Assembly: GCA_009704065.1 (NCBI GenBank)
Contig: WLEX01000049.1
Location: 1 to 8,165 of the forward strand
DNA: 8,165 bases
Reading direction: 5' to 3'
Origin: Actinomycetota bacterium
GTDB lineage: Bacteria > Actinomycetota > Acidimicrobiia > Acidimicrobiales > Ilumatobacteraceae
Shown: positions 1 to 5,843 of the stretch, piece after piece
How positions within the stretch are numbered: position 1 is the stretch's first letter
Layout of the letters: each line of letters begins with the position of its first letter
The notes under the pieces: generated by a model
Told to the model about the DNA's origin: nothing
What the model saw: only the letters and a program-made list of their open reading frames with translations
Database searches by the model: none
Position numbers and translations under genes: made by a program

Positions 1-560
1 CGGCTAGTACAGCCTCCGCATCAACCACAGTGCTCGTAAAAACTGCGGCCACTGCAATCGCGACAACATCTAATGCTCCGTCGTGGGATAAGGAACCAGC
101 AACCGATTCAGAAACCGATGCGTTTACTGAGGGCTATTGGCCATCAACAATTCCTGGAAACATCATCATCACCGATGAGTTTGGTTTTGTTGTAGACGCG
201 AAAAATGGCATCAAGCCAAAGATTCGTATGAAGAATTATTCCGGCAAAATCAAAATGTCGATTTCTGCGACATACAAAGACGGTGCCAAAACCAAGAAAT
301 ATAAATGTGCCTTCGCGGCTTTTGGGTCTACTAAGAAAATGAAGACGGCAAAGTGGAAGTGGTACACACCGAAGAAAGCGTGCATTCTTCCCAAGCCTCT
401 AGTTACTGCGATTCAAACTGGTGCTACCACTCTGAGCGCCAAAGGTAAGTGGGCACGTCAGTGGACAACTACTGCAAAGAAGCTACGGACAGACAAAACA
501 AAGATTAAGCCTCGTACTTTGAAGTACACCGTGCGGGCAAAACCTGCGGCTATTAAATAA
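1..560 (+). CDS. Lys/Thr-rich probable surface or secreted protein, C-terminal part
   Basis: The reading frame is open from base 3 to the TAA at 558-560 and no convincing start is visible, so the gene most likely begins upstream of the window. The GTG at 30 is in frame but has no clear ribosome binding site, and the residues after it make a poor signal peptide. The visible part starts with an Ala/Ser/Thr-rich, linker-like stretch of about 40 residues. A compact region follows that begins near the motif GYWPSTIPG and carries many Lys, Thr and aromatic residues. Two Cys (in KYKCAF and KKACILP) could form a disulfide bond, which would fit an exported protein. The tail is strongly basic (KIKPRTLKYTVRAKPAAIK). 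I do not recognise the family. Low-complexity linker plus basic beta-rich C-terminal module suggests a cell-surface protein, but this is inference. The stop codon directly abuts that of the convergent exonuclease gene. Confidence 0.7.
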   Translation, partial: ASTASASTTVLVKTAATAIATTSNAPSWDKEPATDSETDAFTEGYWPSTIPGNIIITDEFGFVVDAKNGIKPKIRMKNYSGKIKMSISATYKDGAKTKKYKCAFAAFGSTKKMKTAKWKWYTPKKACILPKPLVTAIQTGATTLSAKGKWARQWTTTAKKLRTDKTKIKPRTLKYTVRAKPAAIK

Positions 561-1457
561 TCAGTTACGTCGCCCGACCATGGCGCGCTCGGTGCGCTCC
601 ACTAGGTCGGCCATGTCGAGTGTCTTTGCAATCGCGGCAAGTTCTTTTGTAGGTCCACGCCATTCCCAGTCGTCGACAAAACCCAACGGCACATCGTCCG
701 ATACATCGGTTACCACTGTTGCAACCACTTTAAATAGATCAGCGAGCGCACGCTTTTCTTCAAGCGTTGCTGCCAATTTTGCAGCTCCACGTACCGTGAC
801 CCCATCGGCTGCCCACTGAGCTGGGTCATCGGGGATGTTGTCGATGTGGAGATAATGCGACAACACCGATGCTGCACTCTTTGCACCCCATCCGGGTAAA
901 CCAGGGAATCCATCGGCAGTGTCACCAACAAGTCCTAACCAATCAGCGATGCTTGCGGGACCAACTCCGAATTTCTCTATGACTGCAGTTTCATTGATGA
1001 TGACATCGTTGCGTCGGTCGTACTGCACAACGCGATTACCACTCACCACTTGTCCGAGATCTTTATCGGGCGTGAGCATTTGTACTTGATCGACACGTGG
1101 ATCATCGCTTGCGATCAATGCTCCGGCAGCCAAAGCGTCGTCTGCTTCGTATTTCACCATGGGCCACACCACAACGCCCAATGCGCGCAACGCGTCTTCC
1201 ATAATGGGCAATTGATCAAGAATGTCGGCTTCCATCCCGTCGGATGTTTTATAGCCCTCATACAGGTTGTTACGAAAACTTTCAATTACATGATCCACTG
1301 CAACAGCCACATGTGTTGCACCACCAGTGAGCAATTGCAGGGTCGATTGCACCACGCCGCGAGTAGCCGCTAATGGCGGTGGAGTGCTGTGACGCACGGC
1401 CTGGCCAAAGTGCTGGCGGTATAACTCGTAGGTGCCGTCGATGAGATGAACAATCAT
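561..1457 (-). CDS. Stand-alone 5'-3' exonuclease (PolA N-terminal / flap nuclease type)
   Basis: This 298-residue protein has the size of the 5' nuclease domain of DNA polymerase I without the polymerase part. Enzymes of this kind remove 5' flaps and RNA primers using two metal ions. The acidic residues expected for metal binding are visible in order: D7 in LIDGTYELYR, E104, D106 and D107 in YEADDALA, D131 and D133 in TPDKDL, and D179 and D182 in GDTADGFPG. The helix-hairpin-helix DNA-binding motif follows as GLPGWGAKSA (about 187-196). The usual YKxxR arch motif reads YKTSD here, so the Arg is missing. The ATG at 1457 is preceded by only a weak purine stretch (GAAG). The gene is divergent from the pirin gene across 113 bases and convergent, with zero spacing, to the gene ending at 560. 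The family is secure; the exact role beside a full-length Pol I is not. Confidence 0.93.
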   Translation of the reverse strand: MIVHLIDGTYELYRQHFGQAVRHSTPPPLAATRGVVQSTLQLLTGGATHVAVAVDHVIESFRNNLYEGYKTSDGMEADILDQLPIMEDALRALGVVVWPMVKYEADDALAAGALIASDDPRVDQVQMLTPDKDLGQVVSGNRVVQYDRRNDVIINETAVIEKFGVGPASIADWLGLVGDTADGFPGLPGWGAKSAASVLSHYLHIDNIPDDPAQWAADGVTVRGAAKLAATLEEKRALADLFKVVATVVTDVSDDVPLGFVDDWEWRGPTKELAAIAKTLDMADLVERTERAMVGRRN

Positions 1458-1524
1458 GGTTCTTCAGTATCGCAGGATTAGTGGGAAAGCTCCGAAATGC
1501 CAATACCATTACCCTTCTCGTTAA

Positions 1525-1544
1525 GTAGTTGCGGGCGCAACTAC
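1525..1544. promoter_or_regulatory. Perfect 20-bp palindrome, candidate operator of the pirin gene
   Basis: The sequence is GTAGTTGCG-GG-CGCAACTAC, two perfect 9-bp arms around a 2-base centre. It lies in the divergent region between the exonuclease and pirin genes, 26 bases before the pirin ATG. Its size and tight symmetry are typical of a binding site for a dimeric winged-helix repressor, for example of the MarR class, but no regulator gene is in the window. An RNA hairpin is less natural because a 2-base loop is too small, although the stem could open to a larger loop. Confidence 0.55.
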
Positions 1545-1545
1545 A

Positions 1546-1561
1546 TTCGAGATGTCTCGAA
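1546..1561. promoter_or_regulatory. Second perfect palindrome (16 bp) next to the first
   Basis: The sequence is TTCGAGA-TG-TCTCGAA, two perfect 7-bp arms around a 2-base centre. It begins one base after the 20-bp palindrome ends. The two centres are 19 bases apart, close to two helical turns, so two dimers could bind the same face of the DNA. The right arm runs into the pirin ribosome binding site (AAGGA, 1561-1565), so bound protein, or a folded transcript, could also block translation. The two sites have different sequences and need not bind the same protein. Confidence 0.45.
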
Positions 1562-1570
1562 AGGACCGCC

Positions 1571-2533
1571 ATGCCTGCAGTAACAGCCGACACACTTACG
1601 CTTCCTCGTATTGAGGCCCCCACCATCGAGGCCCATGATCGACCATTGATTTCACTCACCACTGCGCCGAGTGGTTTCGAGGGCGAAGGCTTCCCTGTTC
1701 GCCGCGCATTTGCTGGCATTCCCAAAGAAGTGCTCGATCCATTCATCATGATGGACCAAATGGGCTCAGTTGATTACCCGCCGTACGAAGCACGCGGTAC
1801 CGACTGGCACCCGCATCGTGGGTTCGAAACAGTTACGTACATCATGGACGGCGCATTCATTCACCAAGACTCACACGGTGGTGGCGGAATTATTCAAGAT
1901 GGTTCAACACAGTGGATGACAGCTGGTGGTGGCATCTTGCATATCGAAACTCCACCCGAACAATTGGTTGTGAGCGGTGGCCTCTTTCATGGTTTGCAGC
2001 TGTGGGTCAACTTGCCCGCAAAACAGAAAATGATTTCACCTGCGTATCAAAACCTCGAAGCGGACTTGGTGAAGTTGTTTACAACTCCCGATGCCGGAAC
2101 ATTGGTTCGTCTCATTGCAGGCGACATTGCTGGCATTATTGGCCCTGGTTCAACTCGCACTCCAATTGTCATGGCACACGCAACGATTCTTCCTGGCTCA
2201 CGCATGGTGCTGCCGTGGAATCCAATGTTCAATGCACTCGCACACGTGGTGAAAGGTTCTGGCTTTGTCGGCATCGATCACCATTCATTTGTGGTTGGCC
2301 AAACAGCAGTGTTCGGTACAGGTGACACCATCACGTTGGAAGCATCTGCGAATGAAGCGCTTGATGTCATTTTGCTCGGTGGTCAGCCCATTGGTGAACC
2401 AGTTGAGCAATACGGCCCGTTTGTTATGAACACCCGCGAAGAATTGCAGCAAGCATTCGATGATTATCAGCGTGGACGTCTTGGCACAGTTCCTGCTGGT
2501 GGCGTGCAACCGTTTCGTGGTCCACGTAAATAA
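1571..2533 (+). CDS. Pirin-family bicupin protein
   Basis: The 320-residue product has the classic pirin N-terminal cupin. HPHRGFETVTY (about 80-90) supplies two metal His, H80 and H82, and TAGGGILHIETP supplies H124 and E126. These match the four Fe-binding residues of pirins. The C-terminal part (about 175-300) fits the second cupin, which usually lacks metal ligands. Pirins are cytosolic non-heme iron proteins; some have quercetin 2,3-dioxygenase activity and others bind partner proteins or sense redox state, so the substrate cannot be named here. The ATG at 1571 was chosen because AAGGA (1561-1565) sits five bases before it. A longer frame from a TTG at 1529 would start inside the palindrome and has no such site. 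Two palindromes lie directly upstream, suggesting dedicated regulation. The gene stands alone, divergent from the exonuclease and abutting the convergent dehydrogenase. Confidence 0.95.
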   Translation: MPAVTADTLTLPRIEAPTIEAHDRPLISLTTAPSGFEGEGFPVRRAFAGIPKEVLDPFIMMDQMGSVDYPPYEARGTDWHPHRGFETVTYIMDGAFIHQDSHGGGGIIQDGSTQWMTAGGGILHIETPPEQLVVSGGLFHGLQLWVNLPAKQKMISPAYQNLEADLVKLFTTPDAGTLVRLIAGDIAGIIGPGSTRTPIVMAHATILPGSRMVLPWNPMFNALAHVVKGSGFVGIDHHSFVVGQTAVFGTGDTITLEASANEALDVILLGGQPIGEPVEQYGPFVMNTREELQQAFDDYQRGRLGTVPAGGVQPFRGPRK

Positions 2534-2551
2534 TTAACTGACCTGAGTTAA
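2534..2551. terminator. Weak inverted repeat at the abutting pirin/dehydrogenase 3' ends
   Basis: TTAACT (2534-2539) and AGTTAA (2546-2551) form a 6-bp AT-rich stem with a 6-base loop. It begins at the first base after the pirin stop and covers the last codons and stop of the minus-strand dehydrogenase. No T run follows on either strand, so this is a weak candidate for a shared bidirectional terminator and could be chance. Confidence 0.2.
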
Positions 2552-3271
2552 ACCACCGTCGACAACCAAAATTTGTCCGGTGACATATTTGTTGCGCAAC
2601 AAGGCAAGCACTGCTTCGGCACAGTCATCAGGAGTTGCTGAGCGCTTCAACGGAGCCATGGCTGCAACACCAGCGTGTTGTGATGTCCAGTCTTCTGTCC
2701 ATGGTGTTGCAACAAGTCCGGGAGCTACCGCATTGTGACGAACGGGCCCGTGGCTTTTTGCCATGAGCTTTGTCATCTGATTGAGCGCAGCTTTAGTCAT
2801 TGAATATGCAATGGAAGAACCCATAGGGCGCACTCCTGCAACCGAGGTGATGTTCACAACGTTGCCATCTTCAGATTTACGCAAGTGTGGCATTGCCATT
2901 TTTGTGAGCTGCCATGTTCCGAGAACATTGACTTCGAAGGTCCGCTCAAAAATTTCATCGGTTAGAGCATCGAGATCACCATGAGGAACCAATGTGGTCC
3001 AGCCGGCGTTATTCACGAGAACATCGATCTTTCCAAACTTTGCAATGGTGGTATCAATGAGGTTTTGGCATTGTGCCTTATCGCTGATGTCGGCTTGCAC
3101 ATAAATGGCACCATTCGGTAGCGAGTCGGCAACCGCCTGACCAGCAGCAACAGAACTTGCTGAGTTCACTACGACCGTTGCACCAAGTTCGGCAAGCCGT
3201 TGTGCTGTGCGCTCACCAATGCCACTTGATGACCCGGTGACAATGGCAACCATTCCTGAAAATTCCGACAT
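2534..3271 (-). CDS. Short-chain dehydrogenase/reductase (classical SDR)
   Basis: A 245-residue NAD(P)-dependent oxidoreductase with a Rossmann fold. The visible motifs are TGSSSGIG (12-19, dinucleotide binding), D61 in QADIS (adenine contact), NNAG (87-90), and the catalytic tetrad N115, S143, Y156 and K160 (YSMTK). The usual PG motif is in NAVAPG. The C-terminal region TGQILVVDGG is typical of 3-oxoacyl-ACP reductase-like SDRs. The residue after the second beta strand reads NSASS, lacking the Arg often seen in NADPH-dependent relatives, so cofactor preference is open. The start at 3271 is chosen because GAGGAGGT (3276-3283) lies just before it. An upstream in-frame ATG at 3298 overlaps the stop of the peptidase gene and lacks such a site. 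It is last in the minus-strand run led by ccr, so a 3-oxoacyl or 3-hydroxyacyl-CoA substrate is conceivable but unproven. Confidence 0.93.
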   Translation of the reverse strand: MSEFSGMVAIVTGSSSGIGERTAQRLAELGATVVVNSASSVAAGQAVADSLPNGAIYVQADISDKAQCQNLIDTTIAKFGKIDVLVNNAGWTTLVPHGDLDALTDEIFERTFEVNVLGTWQLTKMAMPHLRKSEDGNVVNITSVAGVRPMGSSIAYSMTKAALNQMTKLMAKSHGPVRHNAVAPGLVATPWTEDWTSQHAGVAAMAPLKRSATPDDCAEAVLALLRNKYVTGQILVVDGGLTQVS

Positions 3272-3275
3272 AACG

Positions 3276-3283
3276 ACCTCCTC
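3276..3283 (-). promoter_or_regulatory. Strong ribosome binding site of the dehydrogenase gene
   Basis: On the minus strand this reads GAGGAGGT, a near-perfect Shine-Dalgarno sequence four bases before the ATG at 3271. It fixes the start of the short-chain dehydrogenase and argues against the longer ATG at 3298. It lies in the 23 bases between the peptidase stop and the dehydrogenase start. Confidence 0.75.
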
Positions 3284-3294
3284 GATGCGTTCTG

Positions 3295-3945
3295 TCATCG
3301 TAGAACGGCAAACAGTGCTCCAGCGAGAAGGAACGGGCCAAAAGGGATATTTGTTGTGCGAGTTGCACGACGTGAGGCAATTGCGACAAGGGAGAAGAGT
3401 CCGGCAGAAACAAAGCCGGCGAGCAACTCCACTGCAACGGCCTCATACGACACCCACCCGAGGTACATGCCCAACAACACGCCAAGTCGTACATCGCCCG
3501 AGCCCAGATCTCCACGGGAGAGAAATTGAAGAAATCTCAGACAACACCACAGTGCAGTGGCACCAACGAACATTCGAAGCAATGATCCTGATGCATCAAC
3601 AAAGAGCGCAGCTATAAGTAACGGCATCCCGCGTGACACAGCGGCAAATACTGTGCGGCGCGGCAACAAGTGAGTGTCAATATCAATCAGTGCTAATTGC
3701 AACGCATACGCAATGAGTACTGCGAATGCGAGAACGGTTGTGTCGTGTTCAAACTTGTTGGCACATATTCCAAAGAGAGTCGCCGACAAAGCAATGGTTA
3801 GCCACATCGTGATGGTTCGATCAGCAATGTGTGCTTCGCCAAACTGCTCATTGCGAGAACGTGCTTTTGCGATGGATTTTCGTGCACGCAACACACACCA
3901 CCAACCACTAAGGGCGCCCACCACTATCCATGACAGATTTTTCAT
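3295..3945 (-). CDS. Short A24-family prepilin peptidase (leader peptidase only)
   Basis: This 216-residue protein is hydrophobic throughout, with about six likely membrane segments. It carries both aspartyl-protease signatures of family A24: LIDIDTHLLP (86-95, catalytic Asp most likely D88) and GDLGSGD (145-151, D151 of the GxGD motif). The ending IPFGPFLLAGA is also typical of prepilin peptidases. Such membrane enzymes cut the short basic leader from type IV pilin, Tad pilin or pseudopilin precursors. The N-terminal methyltransferase region with its Cys-x-x-Cys pairs, found in full-length PilD, is absent. Length is nearer to the short TadV/CpaA-type, though the N-terminal 45 residues include one membrane segment and a basic loop. 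No Shine-Dalgarno is obvious before the ATG at 3945. No pilin gene is in the window, so its place between metabolic genes is unexplained. The TGA at 3295-3297 is followed 23 bases later by the dehydrogenase start. Confidence 0.88.
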   Translation of the reverse strand: MKNLSWIVVGALSGWWCVLRARKSIAKARSRNEQFGEAHIADRTITMWLTIALSATLFGICANKFEHDTTVLAFAVLIAYALQLALIDIDTHLLPRRTVFAAVSRGMPLLIAALFVDASGSLLRMFVGATALWCCLRFLQFLSRGDLGSGDVRLGVLLGMYLGWVSYEAVAVELLAGFVSAGLFSLVAIASRRATRTTNIPFGPFLLAGALFAVLR

Positions 3946-3962
3946 GCGGAGTGTTTACCGCT

Positions 3963-3989
3963 ATTGGTGAATTTTTTCAATTCACCAAT
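3963..3989. terminator. 11-bp perfect inverted repeat between epimerase and peptidase genes
   Basis: ATTGGTGAATT (3963-3973) and AATTCACCAAT (3979-3989) are exact reverse complements separated by TTTTC. On the minus strand the repeat starts 12 bases after the epimerase stop and ends 17 bases before the peptidase ATG. As RNA it would form an 11-bp stem with a 5-base loop, long enough to stop or slow transcription or protect the 3' end of the ccr-epimerase message. No U tract follows, so it is not a classical intrinsic terminator. An operator for the peptidase gene is the main alternative. Confidence 0.5.
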
Positions 3990-4001
3990 GTGCTGGATTG
4001 A

Positions 4002-4403
4002 TTATTCCTGCACCAATTCAATGAGAGTGCCAAAGCTTCCCTTGGGATGCATGAATGCAACGGTTGTTCCGCGGCTTCCAGGACGAGGGGCTTTGTCGAT
4101 TGGTGTAGCACCGGCAGCAATCATGGAAGCGAGAGCTTCTGCACAATTGTCGACACGGTAACCAATGTGGTGAAGACCTTCGCCACGCTTCTCAATTGCT
4201 TTTGCAACAGGAGAATCAGGATTGGTGGGCGTGAGAAGTTGAATGTAGCTCTCGGCCACTTTCAACAACGCTTCTTCCACTCCGTCGCTTTCCACAATTT
4301 CGCGGTGGTCGACAGTGGCACCAAATGCATCTTGGTAGTACTTGATTGCAGCTTCTAAATCGCGAACCGCGATGGCAATGTGATCGATTTCAGTGAGAAT
4401 CAT
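4002..4403 (-). CDS. mce: Methylmalonyl-CoA / ethylmalonyl-CoA epimerase
   Basis: The 133-residue protein is a vicinal-oxygen-chelate (glyoxalase-fold) protein of the usual epimerase length. It interconverts the (2R) and (2S) forms of methylmalonyl-CoA, and family members linked to the ethylmalonyl-CoA pathway also accept ethylmalonyl-CoA. The metal ligands are visible: H8 in IDHIAIAV, Q55 in SYIQLL, a His of GLHHIGY (78-79) and E129 in GTLIELVQ. These family motifs, including PVAKAIEKRGEGLHHI, separate it from glyoxalase I. AAGGA (minus strand, 4410-4414) lies six bases before the ATG at 4403. The gene starts 22 bases after the ccr stop, so the two are very probably co-transcribed. That pairing supports ethylmalonyl-CoA as a physiological substrate. 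A conserved 11-bp inverted repeat follows the stop. Confidence 0.94.
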   Translation of the reverse strand: MILTEIDHIAIAVRDLEAAIKYYQDAFGATVDHREIVESDGVEEALLKVAESYIQLLTPTNPDSPVAKAIEKRGEGLHHIGYRVDNCAEALASMIAAGATPIDKAPRPGSRGTTVAFMHPKGSFGTLIELVQE

Positions 4404-4425
4404 TGTGTTTCCTTACAACTGTTTC

Positions 4426-5754
4426 TTAGCGACGGAACCATGTGAGCTTGTCGGCAACTTTTGCACGCAACTCATGATCGTCAACGCCAAGTCCTTCTTC
4501 AGGAGCCAAGCACAACACGCCAAGTTTTCCTTCGTGCAAGTTGTTGTGTACTTGGTAGGAAGCTTCGCCCACTTCGTCGAGAGTGAAAACCTGTGACATC
4601 ACAGGATGAATCATTCCCTTTGAAATTAGGCGGTTTGCTTCGTATGCCTCTTTGTAGTTAGCAAAGTGGGAACCAACGAGCCTCTTCAAGCGCATCCAGA
4701 AGTGACGGTTGTCGAACTCGAGCATGAAACCACTTGTGGCTGCACAGGTAACAACAGTTCCGCCGCGCTTCACTACGTACATAGAGGCAGCAAATGTGCT
4801 GCGGCCTGGGTGTTCGAACACGATGTCTGGATCTTCGCCAACAAGTGCACGAATGTCTCCGCCAAGACGACGCCATTCTTTTTCATTATGTGTGCCGTCG
4901 TTATTCCAGAACTGGTAATTGGCTTCCTTACGGTCAATGACTGCTTCACAACCCATCTCGCGAAGAATTGCTGCCTTCTCAGGAGATGAAACAACACCTA
5001 CTGGAATTCCGCCACCGTTGAGAACGTATTGCACTGCGTATGCACCGATACCACCGGATGCTCCCCAAATGAGAACAACATCGCCTTGCTTCATGTTGGC
5101 GCCGTTTGGCGACACAAGCATGCGATAGCTGGTGGAGTTACACAATGCATTCACTGCAGCTTCTTCCCACGTGAGATGCGCAGGCTTTGGCATGAGTTGG
5201 TTTGCTTTCACCACAGCGATGTCTGCAAGACCACCGAAGTTTGTTTCGTAACCCCAGATGCGCTGGTTAGAACCCATCATTGAGTCGCTATGCGACGAAG
5301 GATCTTGGTCGTCAACGTGGTTGCAATGAACGGTGATCTTGTCGCCTGGGTTCCACAAACGAACTGCGCTACCTACACGAAGCACAACGCCCGATGCATC
5401 GGAGCCAAGTACGTGCTTGTCGAGATCATGGCGCTTTGCCCACACGCTCTCGCGACCAAGGCGTGACAGTGCGCCAAAGGTGCTGATGGGCTCGAAGATG
5501 CTGCTCCACACAGTGTTGAAGTTGATGGAAGATGCCATAACGGCGATCACTACTTCGTCGGGGGCAAGCTCTGGCATTGGAACTTCGCCCACATGGATGC
5601 TCTTGCGAGGATCCTTGTCGGCGCTCGGGATTCCTTCCCACATGGTTTGGTCTTCCTTACGGACATAGGCCGCGCGGTAGGTGGCTGGAAGAGGCAAAGC
5701 AGCGATTTCGTCACCGGTTGCCCCATTAAGGATGGCTTTGAGGATCTGTTCCAT
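4426..5754 (-). CDS. ccr: Crotonyl-CoA carboxylase/reductase
   Basis: This 442-residue medium-chain reductase catalyses NADPH- and CO2-dependent conversion of crotonyl-CoA to ethylmalonyl-CoA, the key step of the ethylmalonyl-CoA pathway. The N-terminal part (MEQILKAI, then AALPLPATYRA) fits the Streptomyces-type enzyme. The nucleotide-binding motif is WGASGGIGAYAVQ (230-242). The residues matching the CO2-binding pocket described for Kitasatospora Ccr are present: N80 in INFNTVW, E170 in WGYETNFGG and H363 in GSHFANY. The adjacent Phe is Tyr (Y169). The enzyme should therefore carboxylate and not act only as a simple enoyl reductase. I chose the ATG at 5754 because family homology starts there. 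A frame from a GTG at 5814 adds 20 residues, with no good ribosome site, and would cover the divergent promoter region. No clear Shine-Dalgarno precedes 5754 either. It leads the minus-strand run with the epimerase 22 bases behind. Confidence 0.96.
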   Translation of the reverse strand: MEQILKAILNGATGDEIAALPLPATYRAAYVRKEDQTMWEGIPSADKDPRKSIHVGEVPMPELAPDEVVIAVMASSINFNTVWSSIFEPISTFGALSRLGRESVWAKRHDLDKHVLGSDASGVVLRVGSAVRLWNPGDKITVHCNHVDDQDPSSHSDSMMGSNQRIWGYETNFGGLADIAVVKANQLMPKPAHLTWEEAAVNALCNSTSYRMLVSPNGANMKQGDVVLIWGASGGIGAYAVQYVLNGGGIPVGVVSSPEKAAILREMGCEAVIDRKEANYQFWNNDGTHNEKEWRRLGGDIRALVGEDPDIVFEHPGRSTFAASMYVVKRGGTVVTCAATSGFMLEFDNRHFWMRLKRLVGSHFANYKEAYEANRLISKGMIHPVMSQVFTLDEVGEASYQVHNNLHEGKLGVLCLAPEEGLGVDDHELRAKVADKLTWFRR

Positions 5755-5806
5755 CCGATTGACGATAGCGACTTTCGGCCAATCATCTCCTAGCCTGTTT
5801 TCACTC

Positions 5807-5823
5807 GCATCCACGTCGGATGC
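5807..5823. promoter_or_regulatory. Interrupted palindrome in the divergent ccr/thiolase promoter region
   Basis: GCATCC (5807-5812) and GGATGC (5818-5823) are exact reverse complements around ACGTC. The site lies in the 89 bases between the ccr ATG and the thiolase ATG, 21 bases before the latter. A TTGACG at 5759-5764 resembles a -35 box facing the thiolase, with AATCAT at 5781-5786 as a poor -10 at 16 bases spacing. In that arrangement the palindrome would sit around or just after the start of transcription, a common place for a repressor. It could co-regulate both genes. It does not match the known TTTGCAAA-type site of PccR-like regulators. Evidence is sequence symmetry only. Confidence 0.35.
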
Positions 5824-5833
5824 CCGTCATTTC

Positions 5834-5838
5834 GGAGG
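5834..5838 (+). promoter_or_regulatory. Ribosome binding site that fixes the thiolase start
   Basis: GGAGG stands five bases before the ATG at 5844. It settles the choice between this ATG and the in-frame ATG at 5820, which would add eight residues, has no Shine-Dalgarno and lies within the interrupted palindrome. Confidence 0.7.
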
Positions 5839-5843
5839 CACAT

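Noticed and set aside
579..615. CATGGC...GCCATG and GCGC inverted repeats in the 3' end of the exonuclease gene
   Set aside because: Short, imperfectly placed and explained by coding sequence; no T run, so not called a terminator.
1529..1570. Upstream TTG start that would lengthen the pirin protein by 14 residues
   Set aside because: It lies within the 20-bp palindrome and has no ribosome site, while the ATG at 1571 has AAGGA at proper spacing and the family homology begins after it.
1282..1749. 155-codon antisense frame across the exonuclease start and pirin start
   Set aside because: It overlaps two real genes and the regulatory palindromes and has no recognisable product.
3272..3298. ATG at 3298 as dehydrogenase start, overlapping the peptidase stop (ATGA)
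   Set aside because: The overlap looks like translational coupling, but GAGGAGGT sits just before the ATG at 3271 and the SDR fold starts there.
5755..5814. GTG at 5814 as ccr start
   Set aside because: It adds 20 residues not expected in the family, runs through the divergent promoter region and has no ribosome site.
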